From assembly GCF_000741535.1 (NCBI RefSeq), contig NZ_JGYQ01000016.1, positions 186,001-250,000 on the forward strand: a stretch of DNA of 64,000 nt, in the 5' to 3' direction. The position numbers and the translations under genes were made by a program. Below are positions 46,545 through 55,330 of this stretch, piece by piece; within the stretch, counting starts at the first letter, position 1, and each line of letters opens with the position of its first letter. The notes beneath the pieces were generated by a model. It had not been told where the DNA came from. It ran no database searches and saw nothing but the letters and a program-made list of their open reading frames with translations. This stretch comes from Bifidobacterium boum. GTDB taxonomy: Bacteria; Actinomycetota; Actinomycetes; Actinomycetales; Bifidobacteriaceae.

Positions 46545-47800
46545 CCGGGCAGGCGATCCCCGAACGTCAGCACACCACGTCGGATAATCCGGCAGCCGGC
46601 TCACAGCATGAACTGTATCTTGATGCTGCGGCATCCGACGCGGTATCGGCAGATGTCATCAATGCGATGATCCCGTTCCTGACCGATGGGTACGGCAATC
46701 CTTCAAGCGTTCACGCAAGCGGAAAAACAGCGGCCCGAGCGCTTGACGCGGCACGCGCCTCCTTCGCCGCCGACTTGGGGGCACGGCCGAACGACGTGAT
46801 TTTCACCTCCGGAGGCACGGAAGCAGACAATCTCGCCATCAAAGGCATTGCGCTCGCCCAGATCAGGCGCGAACGGAACACCACCACGACATCACCGGTA
46901 CCACCGAAGCGAATCCTCATCTCGGCGGTGGAGCATCCTGCGGTCGCCCAATCCGCGCAATGGTTGCATGATTTCTTCGGTTTCGACGTGGTGCGTATTC
47001 CCGTTGACGCGCAGGCTCATCTCGATCTCGACGCGCTCTCCCACGAAGCCGAGCAGGGGGCGGCCCTCGCATGCATCATGATGGCGAATAACGAGGTGGG
47101 CACGATTGAGCCGGTGGACCACGCGGTGCGTATCTGCCACGCTGCAGGAGTGCCTGTCCATGTGGACGCCGTGCAGGCGGCCGGCACGATTCCGGTGGAT
47201 TTTCGCGGGCTTGACGCCGATACGCTTGCCATATCCGGTCATAAGTTCGGCGCCCCGAAGGGCTTGGGGGCTCTGCTCGCTCGCAGTCGTGTGGCTATCG
47301 AACCGCTGATGAGCGGCGGCGGGCAGGAGCGTGGAGTGCGTTCCGGCACGCCGAATGTCGCGGGTGCGATCGCATTGGCGGTCGCATTGCGTGAGGCGTG
47401 TTCTGGTATGGAGGAGCGCAACACCCGTCTGGCCGCGTCGCGTGACGTCCTCATCACGGCTATCCGAGACGCGGTTCCGGGTGCGACACTGACCGGTGAT
47501 CCAACGAACCGGCTGCCCGGTCATGCTTCATTCGTGTTCCCGAATGTCAACGGTGAGGCACTGCTTGTCGATTTGGATGCTCGCGGTGTCGAAGTGTCCT
47601 CAGGTTCGGCGTGCGCTATCGGCAGGCATGAGGCCCCCGGCACACTGCTGGCCATGGGATTGAGCGAGACGGATGCGAAATCCGCGCTGCGATTCTCTTT
47701 CCGCGAGCCACTGCATGATGCGGATATCCGCCGGATAGCGAAGGCGTTACGCGATTCCATGACCGCGTTGCACGTGCCCGATTTCGCTCCACTGAACTGA
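46541..47800 (+). CDS. Cysteine desulfurase in the nad operon (NadS-like)
   Basis: A 419-residue PLP enzyme of the NifS/IscS class. It begins YLDAAASDAVSADVINAMIP and has GYGNPSSVHASGKTAARALD, FTSGGTEADNLAIKGIAL, SAVEHPAVAQSAQWLH, MMANNEVGTIEPV, the PLP lysine in LAISGHKFGAPKGLGAL and the active-site Cys in VEVSSGSACAIGRHE. It overlaps nadC by 4 bp, so it is translationally coupled. Desulfurases found in nad operons supply sulfur to the [4Fe-4S] cluster of NadA; that is the likely role here. Assignment to NadS rather than IscS/SufS rests on context. Confidence 0.9.
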   Translation: MTGQAIPERQHTTSDNPAAGSQHELYLDAAASDAVSADVINAMIPFLTDGYGNPSSVHASGKTAARALDAARASFAADLGARPNDVIFTSGGTEADNLAIKGIALAQIRRERNTTTTSPVPPKRILISAVEHPAVAQSAQWLHDFFGFDVVRIPVDAQAHLDLDALSHEAEQGAALACIMMANNEVGTIEPVDHAVRICHAAGVPVHVDAVQAAGTIPVDFRGLDADTLAISGHKFGAPKGLGALLARSRVAIEPLMSGGGQERGVRSGTPNVAGAIALAVALREACSGMEERNTRLAASRDVLITAIRDAVPGATLTGDPTNRLPGHASFVFPNVNGEALLVDLDARGVEVSSGSACAIGRHEAPGTLLAMGLSETDAKSALRFSFREPLHDADIRRIAKALRDSMTALHVPDFAPLN

Positions 47801-47822
47801 GCGAAACCTCAACATCCGCACG

Positions 47823-47864
47823 CCGGGCGGGCCGGCCGCGCAGCACCGGCTCCGACCCGCCCGG
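47823..47864. terminator. Stem-loop between the nad operon and rarA
   Basis: CCGGGCGGG at 47823-47831 pairs with CCCGCCCGG at 47856-47864; convergent genes on either side can share it. Confidence 0.65.
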
Positions 47865-47871
47865 GCGAGTT

Positions 47872-49257
47872 TCAGTCCGCTGTCGTCTGCCCGCTCTGGC
47901 TGGCTTCACGATACTGTTCCAGCCACGGGGCGATTTTCGTTTCCATACCGGAATGCTTGGGATGGTAATACTGTGCATCCTCAATACCGTACGGCAGGTA
48001 CTGTTGGCGCACGAATCCGCCGAAATCATGCGGATTGCGATACCCCGTATCCGTGCTCGCGCTGGTACTGCTGTCGCCGAAGCCTTTGGTGCTGCGCAAA
48101 TGCATCGGCACAATACCGAGTTTGCCGCCGGCGATATCGGCTTTGGCGGCAAGCGCGGCTTGGAGTACCGCATCAGATTTCGGGGCGATGGCAACGGCGA
48201 TAACCGCTTCAAGCAGGGGAACGCGAGCATCCGGCATGCCGACAAGCGCCACAGCCTGCGCCGCCGATACGGCGGTTTGCAAAGCTTGAGGCTGTGCCAT
48301 ACCGACATCCTCCGCCGCACACACGATGACGCGACGGGCGATGAACTGCGGGTCTTCTCCCGCTTCGAGCATGCGGGTCGCCCAATAGATTGAGGCGTCC
48401 ACGTCGGAACCGCGCATCGATTTGACCAGCGCACTGGCCATATCGTAATGGTCTTCGACGCTGCATGACGGCAGGTTGTCGACTACGGTGCGCACGTCGT
48501 CGGAGGTCAACAGCGCGTCCGTTCCCTCATCTTGGGCACGATGCGACGCGCGTGACGCCGCGGCTTCCAACGTGGTCAACGCATGTCGGGCGTCGCCGCC
48601 GCTGCTCAAGATGATCAGTTTGCGCGCGTCGGGTTCCAGGCTGATTCTGCCGTCGAGACCGTCCGGTGAGGCGACAGCACGGTCAATGATCTGCTCCAAG
48701 CCGTTGATGCCCAACTGGTGCAGATGCACGATAATGCAACGGCTCAGCAGTGCCGGCGCGAGTGTGCTTGACGGCGCTTCCGTAGTCGCTGCGATGAACG
48801 TGACCAGCCGCTTTTCCACCGCCGGCAGCAGCATATCCTGTTCTTCGCGTGAATACCGGTGGATTTCGTCGATGAACAGGACGGTTTCCTCACCGCGGCG
48901 CTTGAGACGTTCCGCCGCGGACAGGGCGCTACGCAGCTCATCGACTTGGGAGTCGACGGCGGACAGTTCGATCATACGCCGGTGCGATTGCGAGGCCACC
49001 AGATGCGCAATCGTGGTTTTACCGGTTCCAGGAGGGCCGTACAGCAGGGCGGCACCGGGAACGACCACTTGTGAAGCTCCCGGCATTTGTGCCATGATCC
49101 GTAGTGGCGAACTCGGTTCCAACACTTCATCCTGGCCGATGACATCATCAAGGTTTTTCGGACGCATGCGATCCGCCAGCGGCTTGAGGATAACGTTTTG
49201 CTCCGACTCCCCGGACGTATTCGCCGCGTCGCCCGCATACCGCGCTTCTATGCTCAT
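47872..49257 (-). CDS. rarA: Replication-associated recombination protein A (AAA+ ATPase)
   Basis: A 461-residue RarA/MgsA/WRNIP1 family ATPase that acts at stalled forks. Motifs: PLADRMRPKNLDDVIGQDEV, Walker A LLYGPPGTGKTTIAHLVAS, Walker B VLFIDEIHRYSREEQDMLLP, sensor 1 FIAATTEAPS and the arginine finger in APALLSRC. The C-terminal tetramerisation part has FIARRVIVCAAEDVGMAQP and MHLRSTKG with a final YLPYG. GGGAGA precedes MSIEARYA at 49257; longer frames to 49482 are less likely. Single gene. Confidence 0.94.
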   Translation of the reverse strand: MSIEARYAGDAANTSGESEQNVILKPLADRMRPKNLDDVIGQDEVLEPSSPLRIMAQMPGASQVVVPGAALLYGPPGTGKTTIAHLVASQSHRRMIELSAVDSQVDELRSALSAAERLKRRGEETVLFIDEIHRYSREEQDMLLPAVEKRLVTFIAATTEAPSSTLAPALLSRCIIVHLHQLGINGLEQIIDRAVASPDGLDGRISLEPDARKLIILSSGGDARHALTTLEAAASRASHRAQDEGTDALLTSDDVRTVVDNLPSCSVEDHYDMASALVKSMRGSDVDASIYWATRMLEAGEDPQFIARRVIVCAAEDVGMAQPQALQTAVSAAQAVALVGMPDARVPLLEAVIAVAIAPKSDAVLQAALAAKADIAGGKLGIVPMHLRSTKGFGDSSTSASTDTGYRNPHDFGGFVRQQYLPYGIEDAQYYHPKHSGMETKIAPWLEQYREASQSGQTTAD

Positions 49258-49473
49258 AGTCTCTCCCGACTTGTGCTCTTCCGGCCGTGGCTGCTGTGCC
49301 GTCATGACCAGCGGTGACATCAGTATCATCCGCTTGCCATGCGTGACCGTTGTGGTTTTTCCGAACCTTACGTCATTGTAATGCGCATCCGGCATGAAAA
49401 CATGCGGTATCGCCACGGATTGGCACGTAGAACGTTCTACTTTATGATTGTCGGCAAGTTCAGAGCGTATACG

Positions 49474-49511
49474 CATGCCCATCGTGCGAGCGGATACACA
49501 CGATGGGCATG
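49474..49511 (-). terminator. Terminator of the metNIQ group
   Basis: CATGCCCATCGTG at 49474-49486 pairs perfectly with CACGATGGGCATG at 49499-49511, a 13-bp stem downstream of metI. Confidence 0.75.
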
Positions 49512-49552
49512 TTGATTGGCGTACGCGGGGCGCATACCCTGCGTACTGGCGT

Positions 49553-50212
49553 TCAATGCGTCAAATGACGGGCACGACGGTCGCCGATCCACTGGATGAT
49601 TTGCACCAGCACGATCAGGATGACCACGATGACCAGCAGCACACCGGTTTCGTAGCGATTGTAGCCGTACTGGATGGCCATGTCTCCGATACCGCCCGCA
49701 CCGATGGTGCCGACCATGGCAGAAGCGCCGATCAGCGAGATGATCATGAGGACCACGCCGCGCACGAAACTCGGGCGAGCCTGCGGCAGCACCGCACCGG
49801 TCAGCACCTGCCGCGTGGTCGCCCCCGTGGACAGGCACGCTTCGATGATGCCGTCATCGACTTCGGAGAACGCGCTTTCACTGATACGCGCGAAATACGG
49901 GACCGCGGATACCGACAGCGCAATCGCGCCGCCGGTCGGCGTGTACGGGTCGCCGATCAAGGCTTGGACCACCGGGATGAGTACGACCAGCAGGATCAGG
50001 AACGGCAGCGAGCGGATCGCGTTCACAATGAAACCGACCACACTGTTGAGCACATGATTGGGGTGGAACAGCCGGTTTTCGGTCAAATACAGCAGCAGGC
50101 CGACCAGCGAGCCGAGCACCACGCCGACCACAGCGGAAACCACCACCATGTACGCCGTGTCGATAAGCGCCTGCGGCAAATGCTCCTGCAGAATCTGCCA
50201 TGTGGAATCCAT
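49553..50212 (-). CDS. metI: Methionine ABC transporter permease
   Basis: A 219-residue inner-membrane permease with five to six helices (IDTAYMVVVSAVVGVVLGSL, FIVNAIRSLPFLILLVVLIP, ETGVLLVIVVILIVLVQIIQ). The EAA loop IIEACLSTGATTRQVLTGAV and the following LPQARPSFVRGVVLMIISLI-GASAMVG are typical of MetI. GGGGAGGAG precedes the ATG at 50212, which is 2 bp downstream of the metN stop, giving tight coupling. Confidence 0.94.
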   Translation of the reverse strand: MDSTWQILQEHLPQALIDTAYMVVVSAVVGVVLGSLVGLLLYLTENRLFHPNHVLNSVVGFIVNAIRSLPFLILLVVLIPVVQALIGDPYTPTGGAIALSVSAVPYFARISESAFSEVDDGIIEACLSTGATTRQVLTGAVLPQARPSFVRGVVLMIISLIGASAMVGTIGAGGIGDMAIQYGYNRYETGVLLVIVVILIVLVQIIQWIGDRRARHLTH

Positions 50213-50213
50213 G

Positions 50214-51278
50214 TCACTCCTCCCCTTGTTGTCCGTCGCCACGCGCCGGCTGGGCGAGCTGCTTGCGATCAAGCTCGCGATAGCTGTACACGTGCGTTTT
50301 CAGCGTGTTCAATGCCGCGGCGAGCGTCTCGGCCGGCCCGTCGACCAGCACGATAAGCGTGCCGATCGGCTTGGGGCCGAAATATTCGACATCGCCGTGC
50401 AGCACGTTGATGCTGACACCATACTGGCGGGTGACATCGGAAATCAGGGGCTCCAACGCCCCGTCACCGCGGTAGCGCAGTTCCACAATCGTGCCCGCAG
50501 GCAGCGAAGGCACCAGTTGCGGCGGGATAGCGATTCCGAGATACCGGTCGACCAGGGATTTGGTGGTCGGGTGTTTCGGCGCGCTGAACACGTCGAAAGT
50601 CTCCCCCTGCTCGACGATCTGTCCATCCTCCATTACGGCCACATGGTCGAAGATCTGCTTGGCGACATCAAGCTGGTGGGTGATGAACACGATGGTGATA
50701 CCGATTTCGGCGTTGATGCGTTTGAGCAGCGCGAGAATCTCCTCAGTGGTTTCCAGATCAAGCGCGCTGGTCGCCTCATCGCACAGCAGGATCTGCGGGT
50801 TGTTGGCGAGCGCCCGTGCGATGGCGACACGCTGCTTCTGCCCGCCGGACAGGCTGGAAGGGTAGCTGTCGATTTTGCTGTCAAGCCCGACGAGTTTGAG
50901 CAGTTCGACGGTCCGATCATGCCATGCGGCTTTGTCGACGCCGCCGGCTTTCAACGCGAATGCGATATTCGCGCCGACGGTGATGTTGTCGATCAGGTTG
51001 AAGCTTTGGAAGACGAACCCGATGTTGCGGCGCAGTTTGCGCAGTTCGTCGCCGGTTGCCGCGGTGATGTCCTTGCCGTCGATGAGCACGCGGCCCTGGG
51101 TGGGCCGTTCGAGCAGGTTGATGGTGCGTACGAGTGTGCTTTTGCCGGCTCCGGAGAATCCGACGATGCCGAATATCTCGCCTTGTTCGATCTTGAGACT
51201 GACACCACGGACCGCTTCTACGGTTTTATGCCGTTCGTGGAAGGTGACGTGGACGTCTTGCAGTTCGATGATGTTCAC
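50214..51278 (-). CDS. metN: Methionine ABC transporter ATP-binding protein
   Basis: A 354-residue ATPase. Walker A is FGIVGFSGAGKSTLVRTINL, the signature LSGGQKQRVAIARAL and Walker B QILLCDEATSALD, then the switch His in FITHQ. The C-terminal 100 residues form the NIL regulatory domain (IPPQLVPSLPAGTIVELRY, YGVSINVLHGDVEYFGPKP), which in MetN binds methionine and causes transinhibition. The start is GTG at 51278 with GAGG upstream. It lies 6 bp after the metQ stop. Confidence 0.95.
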   Translation of the reverse strand: MNIIELQDVHVTFHERHKTVEAVRGVSLKIEQGEIFGIVGFSGAGKSTLVRTINLLERPTQGRVLIDGKDITAATGDELRKLRRNIGFVFQSFNLIDNITVGANIAFALKAGGVDKAAWHDRTVELLKLVGLDSKIDSYPSSLSGGQKQRVAIARALANNPQILLCDEATSALDLETTEEILALLKRINAEIGITIVFITHQLDVAKQIFDHVAVMEDGQIVEQGETFDVFSAPKHPTTKSLVDRYLGIAIPPQLVPSLPAGTIVELRYRGDGALEPLISDVTRQYGVSINVLHGDVEYFGPKPIGTLIVLVDGPAETLAAALNTLKTHVYSYRELDRKQLAQPARGDGQQGEE

Positions 51279-51284
51279 GGGGCC

Positions 51285-52157
51285 TCACTCTTTCCAGCTT
51301 GCCGGCTTGCCGAAGTCCTTGAACTCGCTCTTGGCGATGGCGTCCTTGTACTCCTGGCTGGTGAGCAGCGCCTTGACTTTCTTGGCGAAGTCGCTGTTCT
51401 TGTCCTTGGTGCGCACGACGAAGACCTCCATCACGCCGCTGGTTTGCTTTTCGAGGGCGAGCGCGCTGGACGGCTTGAGGTTCGCGGCCCACGAGTAGTT
51501 GCCGGGAACGAGCGCGAAGTCGACATTGTCGAGGGAGCGCACGAGCTGGGCGGCGTCGAGGGTCTTGAATTTGAGGTTCTTCGGGTTGCTCTTCACGTCG
51601 TCGATGGTCGCTTTGGTCGCGTCGACGTCACCGTTCAAGGTGACGAGCTTGTTCTGTTCGAGCACGCCGAGGGAACGGGCGAGGTTGCTGGCGTCGTTGG
51701 CGATGGCGACGGTGGCGCCGTCCGGAATCTCGCTGATCTTCTTGTACTTGTTGGAGTAGATGCCCAGGCCGAGGGTCGGGGTCTGGCCGAGCGAGGTGAG
51801 GTCAAGGTGATTGTCGGCAGTGAACTTCTTCAAATAGTTGCCGTGCTGGAACAGGTTCGCCTGGATGCTGCCGGAGGCGAGCGCCTTGTTGGGCTGCACG
51901 TAGTCGGTGAATTCCTTGGTGGTCAGCTCGTACCCGTCGTCCTTGAGCAGCGGGGCGAACACCTTCTTGACCATGTCACCGTACGGGCCGGGGCACACGC
52001 CGACAACGATCTTCGTGGTCTTGCCTTTGGTGGAGTCGAGGCTGGCGGTCGAGGCGTTGCTTGAGCCGCAGGCGCCGAGACCGGCGGCCAGCATGATGCC
52101 GGCGGCCGTTGCTGCGATGAGTTTCCTACTGGTGTTCCACACGGTGCGTACTGACAT
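51285..52157 (-). CDS. metQ: Methionine-binding lipoprotein (NlpA/MetQ)
   Basis: A 290-residue solute-binding lipoprotein. The signal peptide runs to the lipobox LGAC-GSSNAS near residue 28. The mature domain has KIVVGVCPGPYGDMVKKVFA, the family's ANLFQHGNYLKKF (methionine-site region), GLGIYSNKYKKISEIPDGAT and NVDFALVPGNYSWAA. It binds methionine or its derivatives outside the membrane. CAAGGAGAG precedes the ATG. It is first of metQ-metN-metI. Confidence 0.93.
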   Translation of the reverse strand: MSVRTVWNTSRKLIAATAAGIMLAAGLGACGSSNASTASLDSTKGKTTKIVVGVCPGPYGDMVKKVFAPLLKDDGYELTTKEFTDYVQPNKALASGSIQANLFQHGNYLKKFTADNHLDLTSLGQTPTLGLGIYSNKYKKISEIPDGATVAIANDASNLARSLGVLEQNKLVTLNGDVDATKATIDDVKSNPKNLKFKTLDAAQLVRSLDNVDFALVPGNYSWAANLKPSSALALEKQTSGVMEVFVVRTKDKNSDFAKKVKALLTSQEYKDAIAKSEFKDFGKPASWKE

Positions 52158-52314
52158 TGCTCTCTCCTTGGCTCGCCCGGACAGTGCCCGGACTGTTTGG
52201 TTGTTTGGTTTCGCCGCAATCTGGGGCCGGTGGCTTCTTCTGGCTGGTTCAGCGGCGTTGGTTGTAATGTACGGCCGTGTTGGGCGGGATGCGCCGGCGT
52301 GGCTATCAGCTGTG

Positions 52315-52343
52315 ATTATGACGCTTGCCATGGCGGACACCAA
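52315..52343 (-). promoter_or_regulatory. Candidate metQNI promoter
   Basis: On the minus strand TTGGTG (52343-52338) and CATAAT (52320-52315) are separated by exactly 17 bp, about 150 bp upstream of metQ. I looked in the 411-bp gap for a SAM or T-box riboswitch and saw neither. Confidence 0.5.
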
Positions 52344-52471
52344 AACATCAAAATCCTTGATATTCCGCGGTTTTCAGTGTTTCTTTGCCTGTTATCGATT
52401 CTGCTTTGATGCCGTTATCGACATGGATGCCGCCGTGCATGCGATTGGTTGGCGATGTGTTGGAAATACAG

Positions 52472-52500
52472 CGGTGCGGCCGGGGTGTCCGGCCGCACCG
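52472..52500 (-). terminator. Terminator after the ketopantoate-reductase-like gene
   Basis: CGGTGCGGCCGG pairs perfectly with CCGGCCGCACCG around a 5-base loop; it separates the upstream pair of genes from metQNI. Confidence 0.75.
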
Positions 52501-52568
52501 TGGGTTTGGATGGTCAGGTTGTCGGCAATATCAGCATGGCAATATCAGCATGGCCGACGATATGCAGG

Positions 52569-53567
52569 TTACTTCAGGCTCGCCTCCTCGGCGGCGATGA
52601 CATCGGGATGGTGGATGGCGAACGCGCGTTCCGCCAGATGCAACTCGTCGGTGACAAACTCGTGCAGCTTGCACACATACCCATGCTCGCGTCCGATACG
52701 CGCGATGTAGCCGTTGATGTAGTCGACCTCGGTCGGCCTGCCCTTGGTCAGGTCCTGGTACATGGACGGGAAGTGCAGCGGATGGGCCACGCCGGCGGTG
52801 TGCAGAATCGTCTTGACTTCCGACTCGCGGGTCCCCAACAGGGTGATGCCCGCGTGTTCGGCCGCGCTGTATGCTTCGTCCACAAGCTCTTCGGTCATGC
52901 GTTTGGCCACGTCGGAGCCTTCGAATTCGCCGAAACGGATGAGGAACATGGTGCACAGGGTGTTGAGCACCGAGTTGAACACGATTTTCGCCATGCACAT
53001 GCCCAGGAAGTTGTCCACGATGGTGGGGTTGAGTGTCGCGGCCTTGAAATCGTCGAATATCTGCTGCTCGGCGGGGCTGACCGCGGTTTGCGTTTCGTCA
53101 TAGCAGCACATGTTCATCGCTTTCGCGTGGGCGCCGCCGGTGAAGTTCACATCGCCGGGACCGTAGACGACCGCCCCGATCAGTGCGGTTCCGCCGATGA
53201 TATGGTCCTTGGGGAAGTATTCGGCGAGTTTTTCGAAATGCCCGTACCCGTTCATCGCGGAGAACACGTACTGACGGTCGTTGAACAGGTGGGCGCACCG
53301 TTTGAGCACCCCGTCGAGCTGCATCTGCTTGACGAACACGATCCACACGTCCGGGTCACCGTGATACTCCTCCGGGTAGTAGACGTTGATGGGCACGAGG
53401 TGACGGTCCTTCTCATCCTGCGAACAGTACACGCCGCCCTGTTCATGGATTTTCTCGACGTTCGGACGCCATGTGTCGATGAAGTCGACATCCTTGCCGG
53501 CGAATTCCTGGAGCAGCACGCCGTACTGCGTACCCATGCCGCCGGTTCCGATCACTGCGTATTTCAT
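52569..53567 (-). CDS. 2-dehydropantoate 2-reductase-like dehydrogenase (ApbA/PanE family)
   Basis: A 332-residue two-domain dehydrogenase. The N-terminal Rossmann fold is KYAVIGTGGMGTQYGVLLQE, followed by WIVFVKQMQLDGVLK and AMNGYGHFEKLAEYFPKDHI, matching the family's N-G-x-x-x/E block. The C-terminal helical domain contains the catalytic-region Lys in MCMAKIVFNSVLNTLCTMFL and the S/E region near the end. It is close to PanE but the genus of substrates in this family is wide (2-oxo acids). AAGGAAACC precedes the ATG at 53567. It is preceded by an aminotransferase gene on the same strand. Confidence 0.85.
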   Translation of the reverse strand: MKYAVIGTGGMGTQYGVLLQEFAGKDVDFIDTWRPNVEKIHEQGGVYCSQDEKDRHLVPINVYYPEEYHGDPDVWIVFVKQMQLDGVLKRCAHLFNDRQYVFSAMNGYGHFEKLAEYFPKDHIIGGTALIGAVVYGPGDVNFTGGAHAKAMNMCCYDETQTAVSPAEQQIFDDFKAATLNPTIVDNFLGMCMAKIVFNSVLNTLCTMFLIRFGEFEGSDVAKRMTEELVDEAYSAAEHAGITLLGTRESEVKTILHTAGVAHPLHFPSMYQDLTKGRPTEVDYINGYIARIGREHGYVCKLHEFVTDELHLAERAFAIHHPDVIAAEEASLK

Positions 53568-53658
53568 TGGTTTCCTTACTGTTGTGTGCTGGTTGGCCAT
53601 ATTGTTCGTTGATGAGATGTGCGGGCGTACCGTGTGTACACGTACGGATGGATGCCGC

Positions 53659-54873
53659 TCACCAGGCGTCGCCGCGTGCGTCCCGGATGCGACGGGCTGC
53701 AGCGGCAAGCGTTTCCTGCGGCATAAGCAGGCTGAAGCGTACGTATCCGGCGCCGGTCGGGCCGAAATCGGAGCCGGCGATCACCGCCACGCCCGCCTTG
53801 TCAATCAGCCATTGCGCGAAAGCCTGGTCGTCGCCGCCGGGAACCGGCAGCCAGGCGAACAGGCCGCCGTGCGAATCCGCCAAATGCAAACCGGCTTCTG
53901 CCAGGCCGTTACGCAAGGCGAGATACCGGTGGTGGTACCGGTCGGCGAGCACACGGACCGTGGACTGGTCGCTGTTCAGCCCCGCCGCGCCCGCGTCCTG
54001 CACAATCGAAGACACGAGCAGGCTGGTTTGTGCATGCACGGATTTGACAGCCGCCATGAGCTGGGCGTTGCCGGCCACGAAGCCGCCGCGCCAACCCGCG
54101 ATCATGTACATTTTCGACAGCGAGCACAATTCCAGTGACACGTCAAGGGCGCCCGGGGTGCTCAGCAGGCTGATCGGCGGTTGCTCGTCGTAGCCGATAC
54201 CGGCGTAGGCGAAATCGTTGACGATGACGACATGATGTTCCTTGCCGATGCGCACGGCTGTTTCGAACAGTTCACGGGTGGCTACCGCCCCGGTCGGATT
54301 GTTCGGATAGTTGAGGATGAGCAGTTTCGCCTCATCCCAGATGTCATCGGGGACGGCGTCAAGATCAGGCAGGAAGCCGCGTTCCGGGCTCGTAGGAATC
54401 GTGTATACCCGGCCTTGCACGACAGCGGTCGAGCCCTCGTACTGGGGATAGTACGGGCCGACCAGCGCCACCAAATCACCGGCGTTGACCAATGTCTGGA
54501 TGACAGCGCTGATGCCGACGGACGCGCCGGCAGTCGCCAGCAGCTGGGTGGACGGGTCGAGCGTCACGCCGAATTCGCGTTGATACCATCCGGCAGCCGC
54601 TTTGAGGAACGCTGGCTTGCCGTTGAACGACGGGTATTTGAAATCAGCGGAATCTTGGGCGGCCTGGGCGATGGCGTCAATCATGAATTGCGGGGGCTGG
54701 CCGTCGGGATTGCCTTGGCTCAAGTCGATGATGTCATGCCCGGCGGCCTTGTAGCGGGCGACCCGAGCGTTGGCCGCAGCGAACGGATTCGCCGGGATGC
54801 CGCGCACCCGATCGGCGATATTCGCAGTGATGTCCTGTGTTGTTATGGTACTTGCCGTTGCTGCCTGTGTCAT
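53659..54873 (-). CDS. Pyridoxal-phosphate aminotransferase, class I/II
   Basis: A 404-residue fold-type I enzyme. Motifs: IIDLSQGNPDGQPPQFMIDA, FKYPSFNGKPAFLKAAAGWY, TAGASVGISAVIQTLVNAGD, LILNYPNNPTGAVATRELFE, VNDFAYAGIGYD and the PLP lysine in LELCSLSKMYMIAGWRGGFV. It is a different lineage from the aminotransferase at 38976. The pairing with a 2-oxo-acid reductase 91 bp downstream and the methionine transporter suggests amino acid/2-oxo acid interconversion (inference). GAAAGGAG precedes the ATG. Confidence 0.92.
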   Translation of the reverse strand: MTQAATASTITTQDITANIADRVRGIPANPFAAANARVARYKAAGHDIIDLSQGNPDGQPPQFMIDAIAQAAQDSADFKYPSFNGKPAFLKAAAGWYQREFGVTLDPSTQLLATAGASVGISAVIQTLVNAGDLVALVGPYYPQYEGSTAVVQGRVYTIPTSPERGFLPDLDAVPDDIWDEAKLLILNYPNNPTGAVATRELFETAVRIGKEHHVVIVNDFAYAGIGYDEQPPISLLSTPGALDVSLELCSLSKMYMIAGWRGGFVAGNAQLMAAVKSVHAQTSLLVSSIVQDAGAAGLNSDQSTVRVLADRYHHRYLALRNGLAEAGLHLADSHGGLFAWLPVPGGDDQAFAQWLIDKAGVAVIAGSDFGPTGAGYVRFSLLMPQETLAAAARRIRDARGDAW

Positions 54874-55330
54874 TCGTCCGCTCCTTTCACGCGACCGTTA
54901 CCGGGGATTCCGGTTGCTGCCGCCTACTGTCTTGCGCCGTCTTGTGCTGTATGGTATGCAATCACGATTGCGCAGCGGAAACGCCTTGCAGGCTATCGCC
55001 GTTATCTATGCCGCACTATCAGATGCCCCGACCGAAGCCGGGCGGCGGGGGCTCGCGGGACACACGATTGACCTGCCGACGCGGCTTACGCCCGTAGCGG
55101 TGACCAGTTGTTGTGTGAGCCAATCCTCACAAAACCACACCCGGATGGCGTGTCGCGCTCCGTCATGATGGGCAGACTCCAGTCGAAAACGCCGCCGCAC
55201 TGTATGCCCCGCACACGCAACCCGGCAAATGATCCGGCGGGTCCCGACAGTCGCAGCAGCCACGCCGTATCATCGTACGTTCAGGCGTAGCTCGTAGTGT
55301 TGATGAAACGACTAGACCATAGGAGCATCC
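54874..55330. other. Divergent intergenic region between the aminotransferase and oxidoreductase genes
   Basis: No gene seen. It contains promoters for two divergent genes and one solitary hairpin repeat at 55112. Confidence 0.4.
55112..55133. repeat. Solitary copy of the hairpin repeat core
   Basis: TGTGAG-CCAATC-CTCACA at 55114-55131 differs from the 40.3-kb units by one loop base. No second copy is seen 72-74 bp away on either side. Confidence 0.7.

Noticed and set aside
52158..52471. SAM riboswitch or T-box upstream of metQNI
   Set aside because: No conserved core of either class was found; only a plausible promoter is present.
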